Shown here one piece after another: positions 7,693-16,200 of a stretch of DNA of 46,687 nt. The stretch spans positions 1 to 46,687 of the forward strand of contig CAJUJI010000004.1 of assembly GCA_910586875.1 (NCBI GenBank), read 5' to 3'. This stretch comes from an uncultured Anaerotruncus sp. Lineage in GTDB: Bacteria > Bacillota > Clostridia > Oscillospirales > Ruminococcaceae. Position 1 is the stretch's first letter, and each line of letters opens with the position of its first letter. The notes below the pieces were generated by a model. It worked only from the letters and a program-made list of their open reading frames with translations, was not told the origin of the DNA and searched no databases. Made by a program: the position numbers and the translations under genes.

Positions 7693-9219
7693 TTACATCG
7701 GAAACAGCATCCGCTCGATATACTGTTCATTGAAGTAAGCGCTGTTTGCCAAATCCAAGGATACCGCCCGTTGTGCAAGCTGCTGTGCCTGTTCTATCAC
7801 CGCTTCTGCGCGGGCGCATAGGCAGGCTCCTGCGCCTGCGGCATTCCCCACAGGACGTATTTTATCGACCAGCTCTGCCGGGAACAGGCCGATCCTGCAC
7901 GCGTCGGCTGGCTCGATGTAGCTGCCAAAGCCGCCCGCCAGATAGACGGTGCGCAATTGGGTCAGATCGAGCTTTCCGGCGTGAAGCAATGTATCAATTC
8001 CGGCGGCGATCGCGGCCTTTGCCAGTTGCAGCTGGCGTATATCCGCCTGGGTCAGCAAAACCTGTCCGGACAAAGGAAAGCCATCCGCATACGGTTCGGC
8101 CAGCAGGCCGGTTTCATCCACCAGTCCAGCCTTGAGCAATGCGGCCAATGCACTGATTGCGCCGGTGCCGCAGATGCCCACCGCATTTTTGCCGCCAATG
8201 ACACGGCAGACCGGCTGCTGATTTTGGATGCACACCCGCTCAATCGCGCCATCCGCGGCAACCATTCCAAATTGAAGGTTTGCTCCCTCGAAGGCGGGAC
8301 CTGCGGCGGTTGCGCAGCAAAGTAGCTCCTCCTCGGTCATCAGCGCCATTTCGCCGTTGGTGCCGACATCCAGCAGCAGATCGCCTGGCTGCAATCCGCA
8401 AGCAACCAAAGCACAGGTGATATCGCCGCCAACAAATGCGCTGATGCAGGGTGCAAGATAAATCTCGGTCGCTGGAGCAAGTGATTGCAACAGTCCGCGT
8501 GCGCTGCACAGCACCCCAAACAGGCTTTGCGGCGTATAGGGGGCCATCGCTAAACCGGAGGGGTCCAATCCATCAAGCAGATGCAGCATTACCGTATTGC
8601 CGGCGAGGACCACCCCATTGATGGCTAGCGGGGACAGATGTTCTTGGATAAGCAGCTGCTGGAATAGCCTGTCCAGCTGGGTGAGAATCGCCTGTTGCAA
8701 TGGTTTTACGCCGAATTGGGTGCAGCGCTCGATTCGAGAAATGACATCCGCTCCATAAGGGGCCTGTGCGTTCAGTCCGCTTGCAGTCACCGGCTCCCCG
8801 CCGCGCAGATTCAGCAGATAAGCGGCGACAGTGGTGGTACCGATATCCGCAGCCAGCACATAGCCATCCGTGCCAAACAGCGAACGGCCGGCGCCGCTGT
8901 TAATGGAAAATCCGCCCGTTTGGACGGGGGCGGTCTTAGGCTGCTCAAGTCGGATCGTGCAGCCTCCAAGTATGGTGGTGCAGCAGGCCAGACGCAGGTT
9001 GCTTAACTGCTCCTCGATGGTCAAAAGCCGCTTTTCATCCGCGGATAAGGGGGAAAGCGCCCCATAAGCCTGCACCTTGCATTTGCCACAGGTGTGGTGG
9101 CCTGCGCAGGGCATTGCTAGGAGAAGCTGCTGTGCTGTCAAAAGGTCCGCCAGCAAAACAGGTTCCTGATAGGACAGCGTTTTTACCCTCTGACCGTTGT
9201 AAATGGTGATTTGCTCCAT
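7693..9219 (-). CDS. RACo-like reductive activator of corrinoid proteins (2Fe-2S ferredoxin plus ASKHA domain)
   Basis: A 508-residue protein. The N-terminal ferredoxin-like domain has C38, C44 and C47 (in PCAGHHTCGKC) plus a later Cys near 78 (LACCT), the spacing of a 2Fe-2S plant-type cluster. A linker leads to an ATPase of the DUF4445/ASKHA type with AADIGTTTVAAYLLNL and LLDVGTNGEMAL as nucleotide-binding loops. Such proteins use ATP to drive electron transfer that returns oxidised Co(II) corrinoid to Co(I) in methyltransferases. I chose ATG 9219 because AGGAGGCT is well placed before it; a further in-frame extension has no such site. No methyltransferase or corrinoid protein is encoded here, but it is divergent from a cobalamin operon. 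Confidence 0.85.
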   Translation of the reverse strand: MEQITIYNGQRVKTLSYQEPVLLADLLTAQQLLLAMPCAGHHTCGKCKVQAYGALSPLSADEKRLLTIEEQLSNLRLACCTTILGGCTIRLEQPKTAPVQTGGFSINSGAGRSLFGTDGYVLAADIGTTTVAAYLLNLRGGEPVTASGLNAQAPYGADVISRIERCTQFGVKPLQQAILTQLDRLFQQLLIQEHLSPLAINGVVLAGNTVMLHLLDGLDPSGLAMAPYTPQSLFGVLCSARGLLQSLAPATEIYLAPCISAFVGGDITCALVACGLQPGDLLLDVGTNGEMALMTEEELLCCATAAGPAFEGANLQFGMVAADGAIERVCIQNQQPVCRVIGGKNAVGICGTGAISALAALLKAGLVDETGLLAEPYADGFPLSGQVLLTQADIRQLQLAKAAIAAGIDTLLHAGKLDLTQLRTVYLAGGFGSYIEPADACRIGLFPAELVDKIRPVGNAAGAGACLCARAEAVIEQAQQLAQRAVSLDLANSAYFNEQYIERMLFPM

Positions 9220-9253
9220 AAGAGCCTCCTTTTGATTCTGTTCTTTTCTCTTT

Positions 9254-9282
9254 ATTTTAGCATCTGCACCCATTTGCTACAA
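9254..9282 (-). promoter_or_regulatory. Probable promoter of the RACo-like gene
   Basis: Minus strand TTGTAG, 17 bases, TAAAAT, about 35 bases before the start codon. Its -35 box lies 13 bases from that of the divergent promoter, so the two could share one regulator. Confidence 0.55.
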
Positions 9283-9294
9283 GGGCGGTTTTGC

Positions 9295-9323
9295 TTGACT
9301 TTTCCCGCTAATTTGTTTAAAAT
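9295..9323 (+). promoter_or_regulatory. Promoter of the hem-cbi operon
   Basis: TTGACT, 17 bases, TAAAAT, only about 30 bases before the cbiD start. The short leader leaves no room for a cobalamin riboswitch. Confidence 0.65.
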
Positions 9324-9352
9324 TTTGGAAGATACAGGAGGAGGTGTATCGT

Positions 9353-10471
9353 ATGGAGCAGTATCGTTATTGCGCAGGGAAACAGCTGCGATGCGGTTAC
9401 ACCACCGGCTCCTGTGCAGCGGCGGCGGCAAAGGCGGCGGCAATTTATCTGCTTTGCAAAGAAACGCCCGAGGTGGTGTCCATCCAGACGCCAAAGGGTT
9501 GGGTGCTCGAGCTGCCGGTGAGGAGGATGGAAGCTACCACCGGAGCGGCTATTTTTGCGGTACGCAAGGATGCAGGCGACGATACAGATGTGACCGATGG
9601 GCTGGAAATCTGTGTGCAGTTGACACTCACCCCGGAGGCGGGCATTTTCATCGATGGCGGCGAAGGGGTTGGACGGATTACCCGCCCGGGATTGGAGCAA
9701 CCGCTAGGCGCTGCTGCAATCAATCACACGCCGCGACAGATGATTGCCCAAGAGGTGCAAAGCGTGTTGGAGGACCGCCGGTATGCAGGCGGTGCGTCGG
9801 TTTTGGTGTTTGTGCCACAGGGAGCACAGGTAGCCAGCCGCACCTTTAACCCGCGGTTGGGAATTGTGGGCGGCATTTCGATTTTAGGAACGAGCGGCAT
9901 TGTCGAGCCGATGAGTGAAACAGCGTTGGTGGATGCGATTCGGGTGGAATTGGAGGTGCTGCGGGCGGCGAGCGCCAAACCGATTTTGATGACACCGGGC
10001 AATTACGGGGAGACGTTCGCAAGCGATCAGCTGCGGCTGTCAATGGAACGGTCGGTGCTTTGCAGCAATTTTATTGGCGATACACTGGATCATGCGGCGC
10101 GGCTGGCATTTGAGGGGGTGCTGCTGGTGGGGCATATCGGCAAGCTGGTCAAGCTGGCGGGCGGAATCTTTCACACCCATTCCAGAATCGCGGATGCGCG
10201 GATAGAGATTCTTGCTGCACATGCAGCTTTGGCAGGTGGTGGACAACCTTTGATTGCACAGCTGTTTGACTGTGCGACCACCGATGCGGCGTTGGTGCTG
10301 CTCAAGCAAGAAAACCTTCTGGAGCCGGTACTGCATTCGCTTGTTAAAAAAATCAGCGAGCATTTACAGCATAGAGCCGGTAAAATGCCGGTGGGTGTAG
10401 TGTTGTTCTCAAACCAGCAAAAAATACGGATACAGGACCAAGGCGCACGGGCGCTGTTACAATATTTTTAG
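9353..10471 (+). CDS. cbiD: Cobalt-precorrin-5B C1-methyltransferase
   Basis: A 372-residue CbiD. It adds a methyl group at C1 of the corrin ring in the anaerobic cobalamin pathway, after CbiG opens the delta-lactone. The family hallmark CGYTTGSCAAAAAKAA is at residues 14-29. Later conserved stretches include DVTDGLEICV and NPRLGIVGGISILGTSGIVEPMS-like text near 165-187, followed by PGNYGE. I chose ATG 9353 because GGAGGAGG (9338-9345) precedes it at good spacing; GTG 9344 lies inside that site. It is the first gene of the long hem-cbi operon; cbiL follows after 18 bases. Confidence 0.96.
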   Translation: MEQYRYCAGKQLRCGYTTGSCAAAAAKAAAIYLLCKETPEVVSIQTPKGWVLELPVRRMEATTGAAIFAVRKDAGDDTDVTDGLEICVQLTLTPEAGIFIDGGEGVGRITRPGLEQPLGAAAINHTPRQMIAQEVQSVLEDRRYAGGASVLVFVPQGAQVASRTFNPRLGIVGGISILGTSGIVEPMSETALVDAIRVELEVLRAASAKPILMTPGNYGETFASDQLRLSMERSVLCSNFIGDTLDHAARLAFEGVLLVGHIGKLVKLAGGIFHTHSRIADARIEILAAHAALAGGGQPLIAQLFDCATTDAALVLLKQENLLEPVLHSLVKKISEHLQHRAGKMPVGVVLFSNQQKIRIQDQGARALLQYF

Positions 10472-10489
10472 TTGTAGGAGGATTTCACA

Positions 10490-11182
10490 ATGAGTGGAAA
10501 TTTGTATGGTGTAAGCGTTGGCCCAGGCGACCCGGAGCTGCTGACCTTCAAGGCGGTACGCTTTATCCGGCAATGTCCGGTCATCGCCGTTCCGCAGTCG
10601 GGTGCGCAGGAGGAGCCGATGGCACTTTCCATCGCTCGACAGGTGGTACCGGAGATATTGGAAAAAGAACTGTTGGAACTTCCATTGCCAATGACTCGCG
10701 ATTCAGATGAGCTGGAGCGTGCCCATAAAGCAGCTGTGGATGCGATCTGCTTTTATCTGCGCAAGGGGATGGATGTCGCGTTTTTGACCTTGGGAGATGT
10801 GAGCATCTATTCAACCTATGGTCACTTGTGTGAGCGGGTGCGCGCCTGCGGCTTTGAGGCCGAGATGATTTCCGGAGTGCCATCCTTTTGTGCAGCGGCG
10901 GCGCGGATTGGTGAAACTTTGGCGATCGCCGGCAAACCGCTGCAAATTTTGCCGGCCTCCTACCATGGGTTGGAGGAAGGACTGCGCCGTGCAGGTACCA
11001 AGGTGCTGATGAAAACAGGGCATTCGCTGAGAGCGGTAAAGGAGAAGCTGCGGGAACTTGGCTTGTATGAAAAAGCAAAATTGGTGGAAAACTGTGGACT
11101 GCCGGACGAGCACATTTATCATTCTCTGGACCAGGTGGGTGAGGAGGCGGGCTATTTTTCGCTGATTGTGGTGCAGGAATAG
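10490..11182 (+). CDS. cbiL: Cobalt-factor II / precorrin-2 C20-methyltransferase
   Basis: A 230-residue SAM-dependent tetrapyrrole methylase. The N-terminal GVSVGPGDPELLTFKAV (residues 6-22) is the family motif with the GPGDPxLLTxKA variant typical of CbiL/CobI. LTLGDVSIYSTYGHL near 100 is the second signature, and EMISGVPSF the third. It methylates C20 early in corrin formation. A ribosome site (GTAGGAGG) is well placed before ATG 10490. The gene lies 18 bases after cbiD and 9 bases before cbiF. The YSTY segment supports CbiL over the other methylases of this operon. Confidence 0.95.
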   Translation: MSGNLYGVSVGPGDPELLTFKAVRFIRQCPVIAVPQSGAQEEPMALSIARQVVPEILEKELLELPLPMTRDSDELERAHKAAVDAICFYLRKGMDVAFLTLGDVSIYSTYGHLCERVRACGFEAEMISGVPSFCAAAARIGETLAIAGKPLQILPASYHGLEEGLRRAGTKVLMKTGHSLRAVKEKLRELGLYEKAKLVENCGLPDEHIYHSLDQVGEEAGYFSLIVVQE

Positions 11183-11191
11183 GAGGAAAGC

Positions 11192-11959
11192 ATGGTACAT
11201 TTTGTAGGAGCAGGCTGCGGTGCGCCGGATTTGATTACCGTGCGTGGGCAGCGGCTGCTTGCACAGGCGGATGTGGTGATTTATGCTGGCTCACTGGTCA
11301 ACCCTGCTTTGTTGGAGCAAACGCGCGCGGACTGTGTGATCCATAACAGCGCCAAAATGACATTGGAGCAGGTGTTGGAGGTGATGCAGCAGGCACATAG
11401 TGCCCAAAAAATGGTGGTGCGGCTGCATACCGGCGACCCGTCTGTTTATGGCGCCATCCGCGAGCAGATTGACCGGCTCAATGAGCTGAAAATCCCCTAC
11501 GATGTGACGCCGGGTGTCAGCTCGTTTTGTGGCGCGGCAGCAGCGTTGGCGCATCAAAACGGCGCAGAATATACGCTTCCGGGGGTTTCGCAGTCGGTCA
11601 TCATCACCCGTATGGCAGGGCGCACGCCGGTGCCGCAGGAGGAGTCTATTGAAAAGCTGGCGGCGCATCACACGTCGATGGTCATTTTTCTGAGCGCTGG
11701 TAGGATGCAGGAGCTAAGCGAGCGGCTGATCGCAGGCGGCTACCGGCCGGATACACCGGCGGCGATCGTGTATAAGGCCAGCTGGCCAGAGGAGAAGGTG
11801 ATCAGCTGTACGGTTGAGCTGCTACCGGTGCTGGCGCAACAGCATCAGATCACCAAAACGGCGCTGGTGTTGGTGGGAGATTTTCTTGCAAAGGAATACG
11901 AGCGCTCCAAGCTGTACGATCCCACCTTTACCACCGGTTTTCGGGAGGCCAGCCAGTGA
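11192..11959 (+). CDS. cbiF: Cobalt-precorrin-4 C11-methyltransferase
   Basis: A 255-residue methylase of the CbiF/CobM type. It opens with VHFVGAGCGAPDLITVRGQ and YAGSLVNPALL, which mark the C11 enzyme. The middle carries RLHTGDPSVYGAIREQ (about 74-89), and the third motif is YDVTPGVSSFCGAAAAL. It methylates C11 and is followed by CbiG, its usual partner. Its last bases overlap the GTG start of cbiG (GTGA), so translation is coupled. A good AGGAGG site lies before ATG 11192. Confidence 0.96.
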   Translation: MVHFVGAGCGAPDLITVRGQRLLAQADVVIYAGSLVNPALLEQTRADCVIHNSAKMTLEQVLEVMQQAHSAQKMVVRLHTGDPSVYGAIREQIDRLNELKIPYDVTPGVSSFCGAAAALAHQNGAEYTLPGVSQSVIITRMAGRTPVPQEESIEKLAAHHTSMVIFLSAGRMQELSERLIAGGYRPDTPAAIVYKASWPEEKVISCTVELLPVLAQQHQITKTALVLVGDFLAKEYERSKLYDPTFTTGFREASQ

Positions 11960-12972
11960 GAGTATCGCTTGTTGCGTTCACAAGGACAGGGGATGCGCTC
12001 GCTAAGCGGTTGGCGCAGGCGTTTGCGGCACAGGGACACACGGTTTTATGTTGTGATCTGCTCACAAAGGAGCGTCAGCCGCCGCTACGCCTGCGGGATT
12101 GGACCGCACAGGCGTTTTCAGGCGATGCGATTGTGTTTGTTGGCGCGTGTGCAATCGCAGTGCGGGCGATTGCGCCGTTTGTTGCGGACAAGCTGACCGA
12201 TCCTGCGGTGCTGAGTTTGGATGAGCAGGGGCGGTTTGTCATTGCATTGCTTTCTGGTCATGTGGGCGGCGCAAACCGACTTGCTGCGCAGGTGGCTGAA
12301 CTAACCGGCGGCCAGGCATGTATCTCCACGGCAACCGACTTGAATGGAAAATTTGCGGTGGATGTTTGGGCAAAGGAGCAGGGGCTTGCTCTTTGTGAGC
12401 GGGAGCTTGCAAAGGCGGTATCTGCGGCGCTGCTGGACGGGCGCACGGTTGGTATTCACAGCGATTTTCCGATAGAAGGGGTGCTTCCAGCGGGGTTGCA
12501 GCAGGCGGCAGCTGGCGCACTGGGAATTTCGGTAGCGCTGTCCGCTGTGCAGCAGCCGTTTCTGCAAACACTGCATGTCATCCCGCGGGTGGTCACATTG
12601 GGGGTAGGCTGCCGGAAGGACCTTTTGCCGGATTTGTTTGAACAGATGGTTTTACAGCAGCTGGCACAACAGGGAATTGCGTTGGAGGCGGTCTGCCAGA
12701 TGGCGAGCATCGACTGCAAAGCACAGGAGCGCTGTATCCTTGCCTTCTGCGAAAAATACCGGCTGCCGCTATGTACTGCATCAGCGGCGCAGCTAGGCGC
12801 GCTTGCAGGAACATTTACCGCCTCCGCGTTTGTTGCGCAGACGGTCGGGGTGGACAATGTGTGTGAACGGGCAGCGGTCTGGGCAAGCGGCGGACGGCTG
12901 ATATTCCCAAAGCAAAGCGGCGGCGGTGTAACCGTTGCAGCGGCAATTTCAAACTGGAGGCTGCAATTTTGA
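11956..12972 (+). CDS. cbiG: Cobalt-precorrin-5A hydrolase
   Basis: A 338-residue CbiG, which opens the ring lactone and releases acetaldehyde in the anaerobic pathway. Three parts are visible: an N-terminal domain with GDAIVFVGACAIAVRAIAPF and LLSGHVGGANRLA (residues 55-115), a variable middle, and a C-terminal CobE-like domain with VTLGVGCRKD (about 210) and GGRLIFPKQSGGGVTVA-like text at the end. The start is GTG 11956, overlapping the cbiF stop by 4 bases; the stop overlaps the TTG start of hemA by 4 bases. These overlaps place hemA firmly within the corrin operon. Confidence 0.95.
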   Translation: MRVSLVAFTRTGDALAKRLAQAFAAQGHTVLCCDLLTKERQPPLRLRDWTAQAFSGDAIVFVGACAIAVRAIAPFVADKLTDPAVLSLDEQGRFVIALLSGHVGGANRLAAQVAELTGGQACISTATDLNGKFAVDVWAKEQGLALCERELAKAVSAALLDGRTVGIHSDFPIEGVLPAGLQQAAAGALGISVALSAVQQPFLQTLHVIPRVVTLGVGCRKDLLPDLFEQMVLQQLAQQGIALEAVCQMASIDCKAQERCILAFCEKYRLPLCTASAAQLGALAGTFTASAFVAQTVGVDNVCERAAVWASGGRLIFPKQSGGGVTVAAAISNWRLQF

Positions 12973-14171
12973 AGATACAAATGGTTGGCATCGACTATCA
13001 AAAGGCGGGGATACAGCTGCGGGAGCGTTTTTCAATGACACAGGCAGCAATTGCAGAGCAGCTGAAGCATCTCCCGCCAAACACCGGTTGTGTCATTCTC
13101 TCCACCTGCAACCGCACCGAGCTTTGGGTAAGCGGGGAGGCGGACCCGTTTGCGCTGCTCTGCCGCATGAAAGGGTTGGACGGCGCACCTTATACAGAAG
13201 CGTTTGTCCGGCGTAGCGGAGAAACAGCAGCAAAGCATTTGTTTGCGCTTGCCTGTGGGCTGAAATCACAGGTTTTTGGCGAGGACCAAATTATTACACA
13301 GGTGGGAAATGCACTTGCACTGGCGCGGGAAGCGGGCGGCGCAGATGCCGTGCTGGAAATGTTGTTTCGTGCAGCGGTTACAGCGGCCAAGGAGGTCAAA
13401 ACTAATGTGCGGCTGACCGGTACGGACCGTTCGGTTGCAGCGCGGGCGGCCAGCTTTTTGGAGGAACGCTGTGGCAGCCTGGCAGGGAAGCGCGCGTTGG
13501 TAATCGGCAACGGCGAGATGGGGCGGTTGGCAGCAAAATTGCTGGTGCAGCGCGGCTGCCGGGTGCAGATGACCCTGCGCAGCTATCGGCATGGCGAGGT
13601 GTTGCTTCCTACAGGGGTGGAAACGGTACCATATGAGCAGCGATTGGATTGGCTTGCGGATGCGGACCTGGTGCTCAGCGCGACGACCAGCCCGCACTAT
13701 ACATTGCGTGCAAAAGAGCTGCCAAAGCTGCAAAAGCCGGTGCTGTTCTGCGATTTGGCGGTGCCGCGCGATATCGACCCGCAAATTGCGCTGCTGGAAC
13801 ATGCGTCGGTATTTGACACCGATACAATCTGTGGGGGTGAGGTGCAAACGCCGCCTATTCCGCAGCAGGCACAGGAAATTTTGCAGGAGCGGCTTGCGCA
13901 GTTTTGCCGCTGGTATGCGTTTCGGCCGTTTGTACCGCGAATCAACGCGCTCAGCCAGCGGGCGTCACAGGATTTTTTGGGGCGGACAGCGCGCAGCCTG
14001 CGGCGTTTGCCCCTTGCGCATGAGCAGCAGGAAGCGCTTACCGTACAGATGCAGCAGGCGGCGCAAAAATCGGCGGCAAAGCTGCTGTTTGGGCTGCGGG
14101 AGAACATGGCGCCGGAGCTTTGGGAGTCCTGTATAAGCGCACTGGAAAAATCCACGCAGGAGGTGCAGTGA
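12969..14171 (+). CDS. hemA: Glutamyl-tRNA reductase
   Basis: A 400-residue NADPH-dependent enzyme that reduces glutamyl-tRNA to glutamate-1-semialdehyde, the entry step of C5-type tetrapyrrole synthesis. Catalytic C47 lies in STCNRTELW. SQVFGEDQII follows at about 97, and the Rossmann motif is VIGNGEMGRLAAK at about 177. The C-terminal dimerisation helices are present. The start is TTG at 12969, overlapping the cbiG stop, and its stop overlaps the cbiH ATG by one base (TGATG). Location among cbi genes is less usual than in a hem-only cluster and ties precursor supply to cobalamin synthesis. Confidence 0.96.
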   Translation: MKIQMVGIDYQKAGIQLRERFSMTQAAIAEQLKHLPPNTGCVILSTCNRTELWVSGEADPFALLCRMKGLDGAPYTEAFVRRSGETAAKHLFALACGLKSQVFGEDQIITQVGNALALAREAGGADAVLEMLFRAAVTAAKEVKTNVRLTGTDRSVAARAASFLEERCGSLAGKRALVIGNGEMGRLAAKLLVQRGCRVQMTLRSYRHGEVLLPTGVETVPYEQRLDWLADADLVLSATTSPHYTLRAKELPKLQKPVLFCDLAVPRDIDPQIALLEHASVFDTDTICGGEVQTPPIPQQAQEILQERLAQFCRWYAFRPFVPRINALSQRASQDFLGRTARSLRRLPLAHEQQEALTVQMQQAAQKSAAKLLFGLRENMAPELWESCISALEKSTQEVQ

Positions 14172-14902
14172 TGGGAAAAATTTACCTGGTTGGAATCGGC
14201 CCAGGCAAAAAACAAGGGATGACCCTGCAAGCGCTGGCGGCACTGGAGGAGTGCGATCTGCTAGCGGGCTATACCGGCTATATTGAGTTGGTGCGGGAGC
14301 AGTTTCCGCAAAAACAGTTGCTGGCAACTCCGATGCGCCAGGAAACCGAGCGCTGCCGCCAGGCATTGGAACAGGCGGCGGCGGGGCATACGGTTGCGAT
14401 GGTGTGTAGCGGCGATGCGGGTGTTTATGGAATGGCGGGGCTGGTTTATGAGCTGTCTATACAGTTCCCGCCGGTAGAGATTGAGGTCGTGCCGGGCGTG
14501 ACGGCAGCTTGCAGCGGTGCAGCGTTGTTGGGTGCGCCGTTGGCACATGACTTTGCAGTGATCTCACTGAGCGACCTGCTGACCCCCTGGGAGCTGATTG
14601 CACAGCGGCTAAAGGCTGCTGCCAGCGCCGATTTTTGCATTTGCCTTTATAATCCCGCTAGCAAAAAGCGGGTGGATTATCTGCAACGTGCGTGTGATAT
14701 TCTACTACAATACCGCAGTCCGGAGAATGCGGCGGGTATTGTGCGGCAGATAGGCCGCGAAGGGGAATCCGCACAGGTGATGACCTTAGAAGCATTGCGG
14801 GAGATGCAGGTCGATATGTTCACAACGGTATTTGTGGGTAATTCGCAGACTAAAATCCAAGATGGAAAGCTGGTTACACCGCGGGGTTATCGAAATGTCT
14901 AA
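14171..14902 (+). CDS. cbiH: Cobalt-precorrin-3 C17-methyltransferase (ring contraction)
   Basis: A 243-residue methylase. It opens with KIYLVGIGPGKKQGMTLQAL, followed by YTGYIELVRE, and has MVCSGDAGVYGMAGLVYEL (about 77-95) and VVPGVTAACSGAALLGAPL, all typical of CbiH/CobJ, the enzyme that contracts the ring. I chose ATG 14171, directly at the hemA stop, over upstream in-frame starts because the SAM-binding motif begins six residues later. The end overlaps cbiJ-sirC by 8 bases. There is no fused CbiG or ferredoxin domain, unlike some CbiH homologues. Confidence 0.95.
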   Translation: MGKIYLVGIGPGKKQGMTLQALAALEECDLLAGYTGYIELVREQFPQKQLLATPMRQETERCRQALEQAAAGHTVAMVCSGDAGVYGMAGLVYELSIQFPPVEIEVVPGVTAACSGAALLGAPLAHDFAVISLSDLLTPWELIAQRLKAAASADFCICLYNPASKKRVDYLQRACDILLQYRSPENAAGIVRQIGREGESAQVMTLEALREMQVDMFTTVFVGNSQTKIQDGKLVTPRGYRNV

Positions 14903-16091
14903 CTTTCTGGTATTTGCAGGAACCAGCGAAGGCCGTCAGCTGGTGGAGCTGCTTTGGAGGCGCGGTGCAGAGGTTTGCGCGAGTGTTGCAACCGATTATG
15001 GACAAAAGCTGCTGCCCATGGGCGTGCAGGTTTATCAAGAGCGGCTGGACGCGCAAGAGATGGAAACGCTGCTGCAAACAAAAAGATTTGATTGCGTGAT
15101 TGATGCGACACACCCTTATGCAAAAGAGGTAACCACGAATATTAAGGCAGCCTGTTTGAATGCGGGGATGCCTTGTCTGCGGCTGCTGCGCCCGGAAAGT
15201 CAACAGGAGAACTGCCTTTACGCGGCGGATATGGCACAGGCAGCACAGATGACTGCGTCGATGGCGGGGAAGATATTGCTTACCACCGGCAGCAAAGAAT
15301 TGGACGTATTTGCGCGTGATCCACAGCTGCGAGAGCGGGTGTTTGTGCGGGTGTTGCCGGTAGTTGAATCGATTCAGCGATGCGCAGAGTTGGGATTTTC
15401 GCCAAAGCAGGTGATTGCGATGCAAGGGCCGTTTTCCTGTGAGCTGAATGCTGCGATGCTGCGGCAGACCGGCGCCAAGATCCTAGTCACAAAGGAGTCG
15501 GGTGCGGCGGGCGGCTTTGCGCAAAAGCGAGAGGCTGCGCAAAAGGCTGGTGCAACGGTCATCGTGATTGGTCGCCCATCGGAACAGGAGGGCCTTTCAT
15601 TTGAACAGCTCATCACGGTTTTGGAGCGGGAGTTTGCGCTTGCGCCACAGGTGCAAAAGCCATATTTCCCATTGTTTGTGGATCTGTCGGGCAGCAGAGT
15701 GATCCTGTTTGGCGGCGGAAAAATCGCCCTGCGGCGTGCGGCGGCATTGTTGCCCTTTTGCGGCGAGCTGCATGTGGTGGCTCCACAAATTTGTTCGGAC
15801 TTAAAAGAGCTGGAGATTTCATTTGCGCACCACGCCTATCAGATGGGGGATTGTGCCGGATATGATCTGGTGCTTGCGGCAACCGATGATCGAGCGGTAA
15901 ACCATGCAATTTATCGAGAGGCGGCAGGCTTAGGCATAGCGGTGAATGTTGCAGATTGTCCAAAGGAATGTAGCTTTTATTTTCCGGCACTGGTGCAACA
16001 GGGAGATTTGGTAATTGGCATAAGCTCCAGCGGAAAGGATCATCGGTTGGTGAAAATGACAGCTTCCCGCCTGCGTGCAGGCGAGTTTTAA
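14895..16091 (+). CDS. cbiJ: Fused cobalt-precorrin-6A reductase and precorrin-2 dehydrogenase
   Basis: A 398-residue two-domain protein. Residues 1 to about 250 are CbiJ/CobK: FLVFAGTSEGRQL at the N-terminus, CVIDATHPYAKEVT (70-83), KILLTTGSKELDVF, and LVTKESGAAGGFAQK near 197-211. Residues about 257-398 match the NAD-binding domain of SirC/CysG/Met8 enzymes: FPLFVDLSGSRVILFGGGKI, DLVLAATDDRAVNHAI, and VNVADCPKECSFYFPALV with the catalytic Asp, then GDLVIGISSSGK. The second domain oxidises precorrin-2 to sirohydrochlorin. Only a short tail follows, so the helical ferrochelatase part of CysG is missing. The start at ATG 14895 overlaps cbiH by 8 bases. There is no stop codon between the domains. 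Confidence 0.92.
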   Translation: MSNFLVFAGTSEGRQLVELLWRRGAEVCASVATDYGQKLLPMGVQVYQERLDAQEMETLLQTKRFDCVIDATHPYAKEVTTNIKAACLNAGMPCLRLLRPESQQENCLYAADMAQAAQMTASMAGKILLTTGSKELDVFARDPQLRERVFVRVLPVVESIQRCAELGFSPKQVIAMQGPFSCELNAAMLRQTGAKILVTKESGAAGGFAQKREAAQKAGATVIVIGRPSEQEGLSFEQLITVLEREFALAPQVQKPYFPLFVDLSGSRVILFGGGKIALRRAAALLPFCGELHVVAPQICSDLKELEISFAHHAYQMGDCAGYDLVLAATDDRAVNHAIYREAAGLGIAVNVADCPKECSFYFPALVQQGDLVIGISSSGKDHRLVKMTASRLRAGEF

Positions 16092-16200
16092 TTTTCCCTG
16101 GCAATTGCCGCGAGAAACAAGGAAATGATTGCAGCATGTGCGCTGCCCTTTAGCGGCTGACAAAAGCTTTGAGATGCGGGAAAGGTGGACAAACTGATTC

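Noticed and set aside
9220..9352. Possible cobalamin riboswitch before cbiD
   Set aside because: The leader after the promoter at 9295-9323 is about 30 bases and no B12-box text is seen on either strand.
16122..16160. Eleven-codon ORF in the gap before hemC
   Set aside because: The only purine-rich text touches the ATG without spacing, so translation is unlikely.
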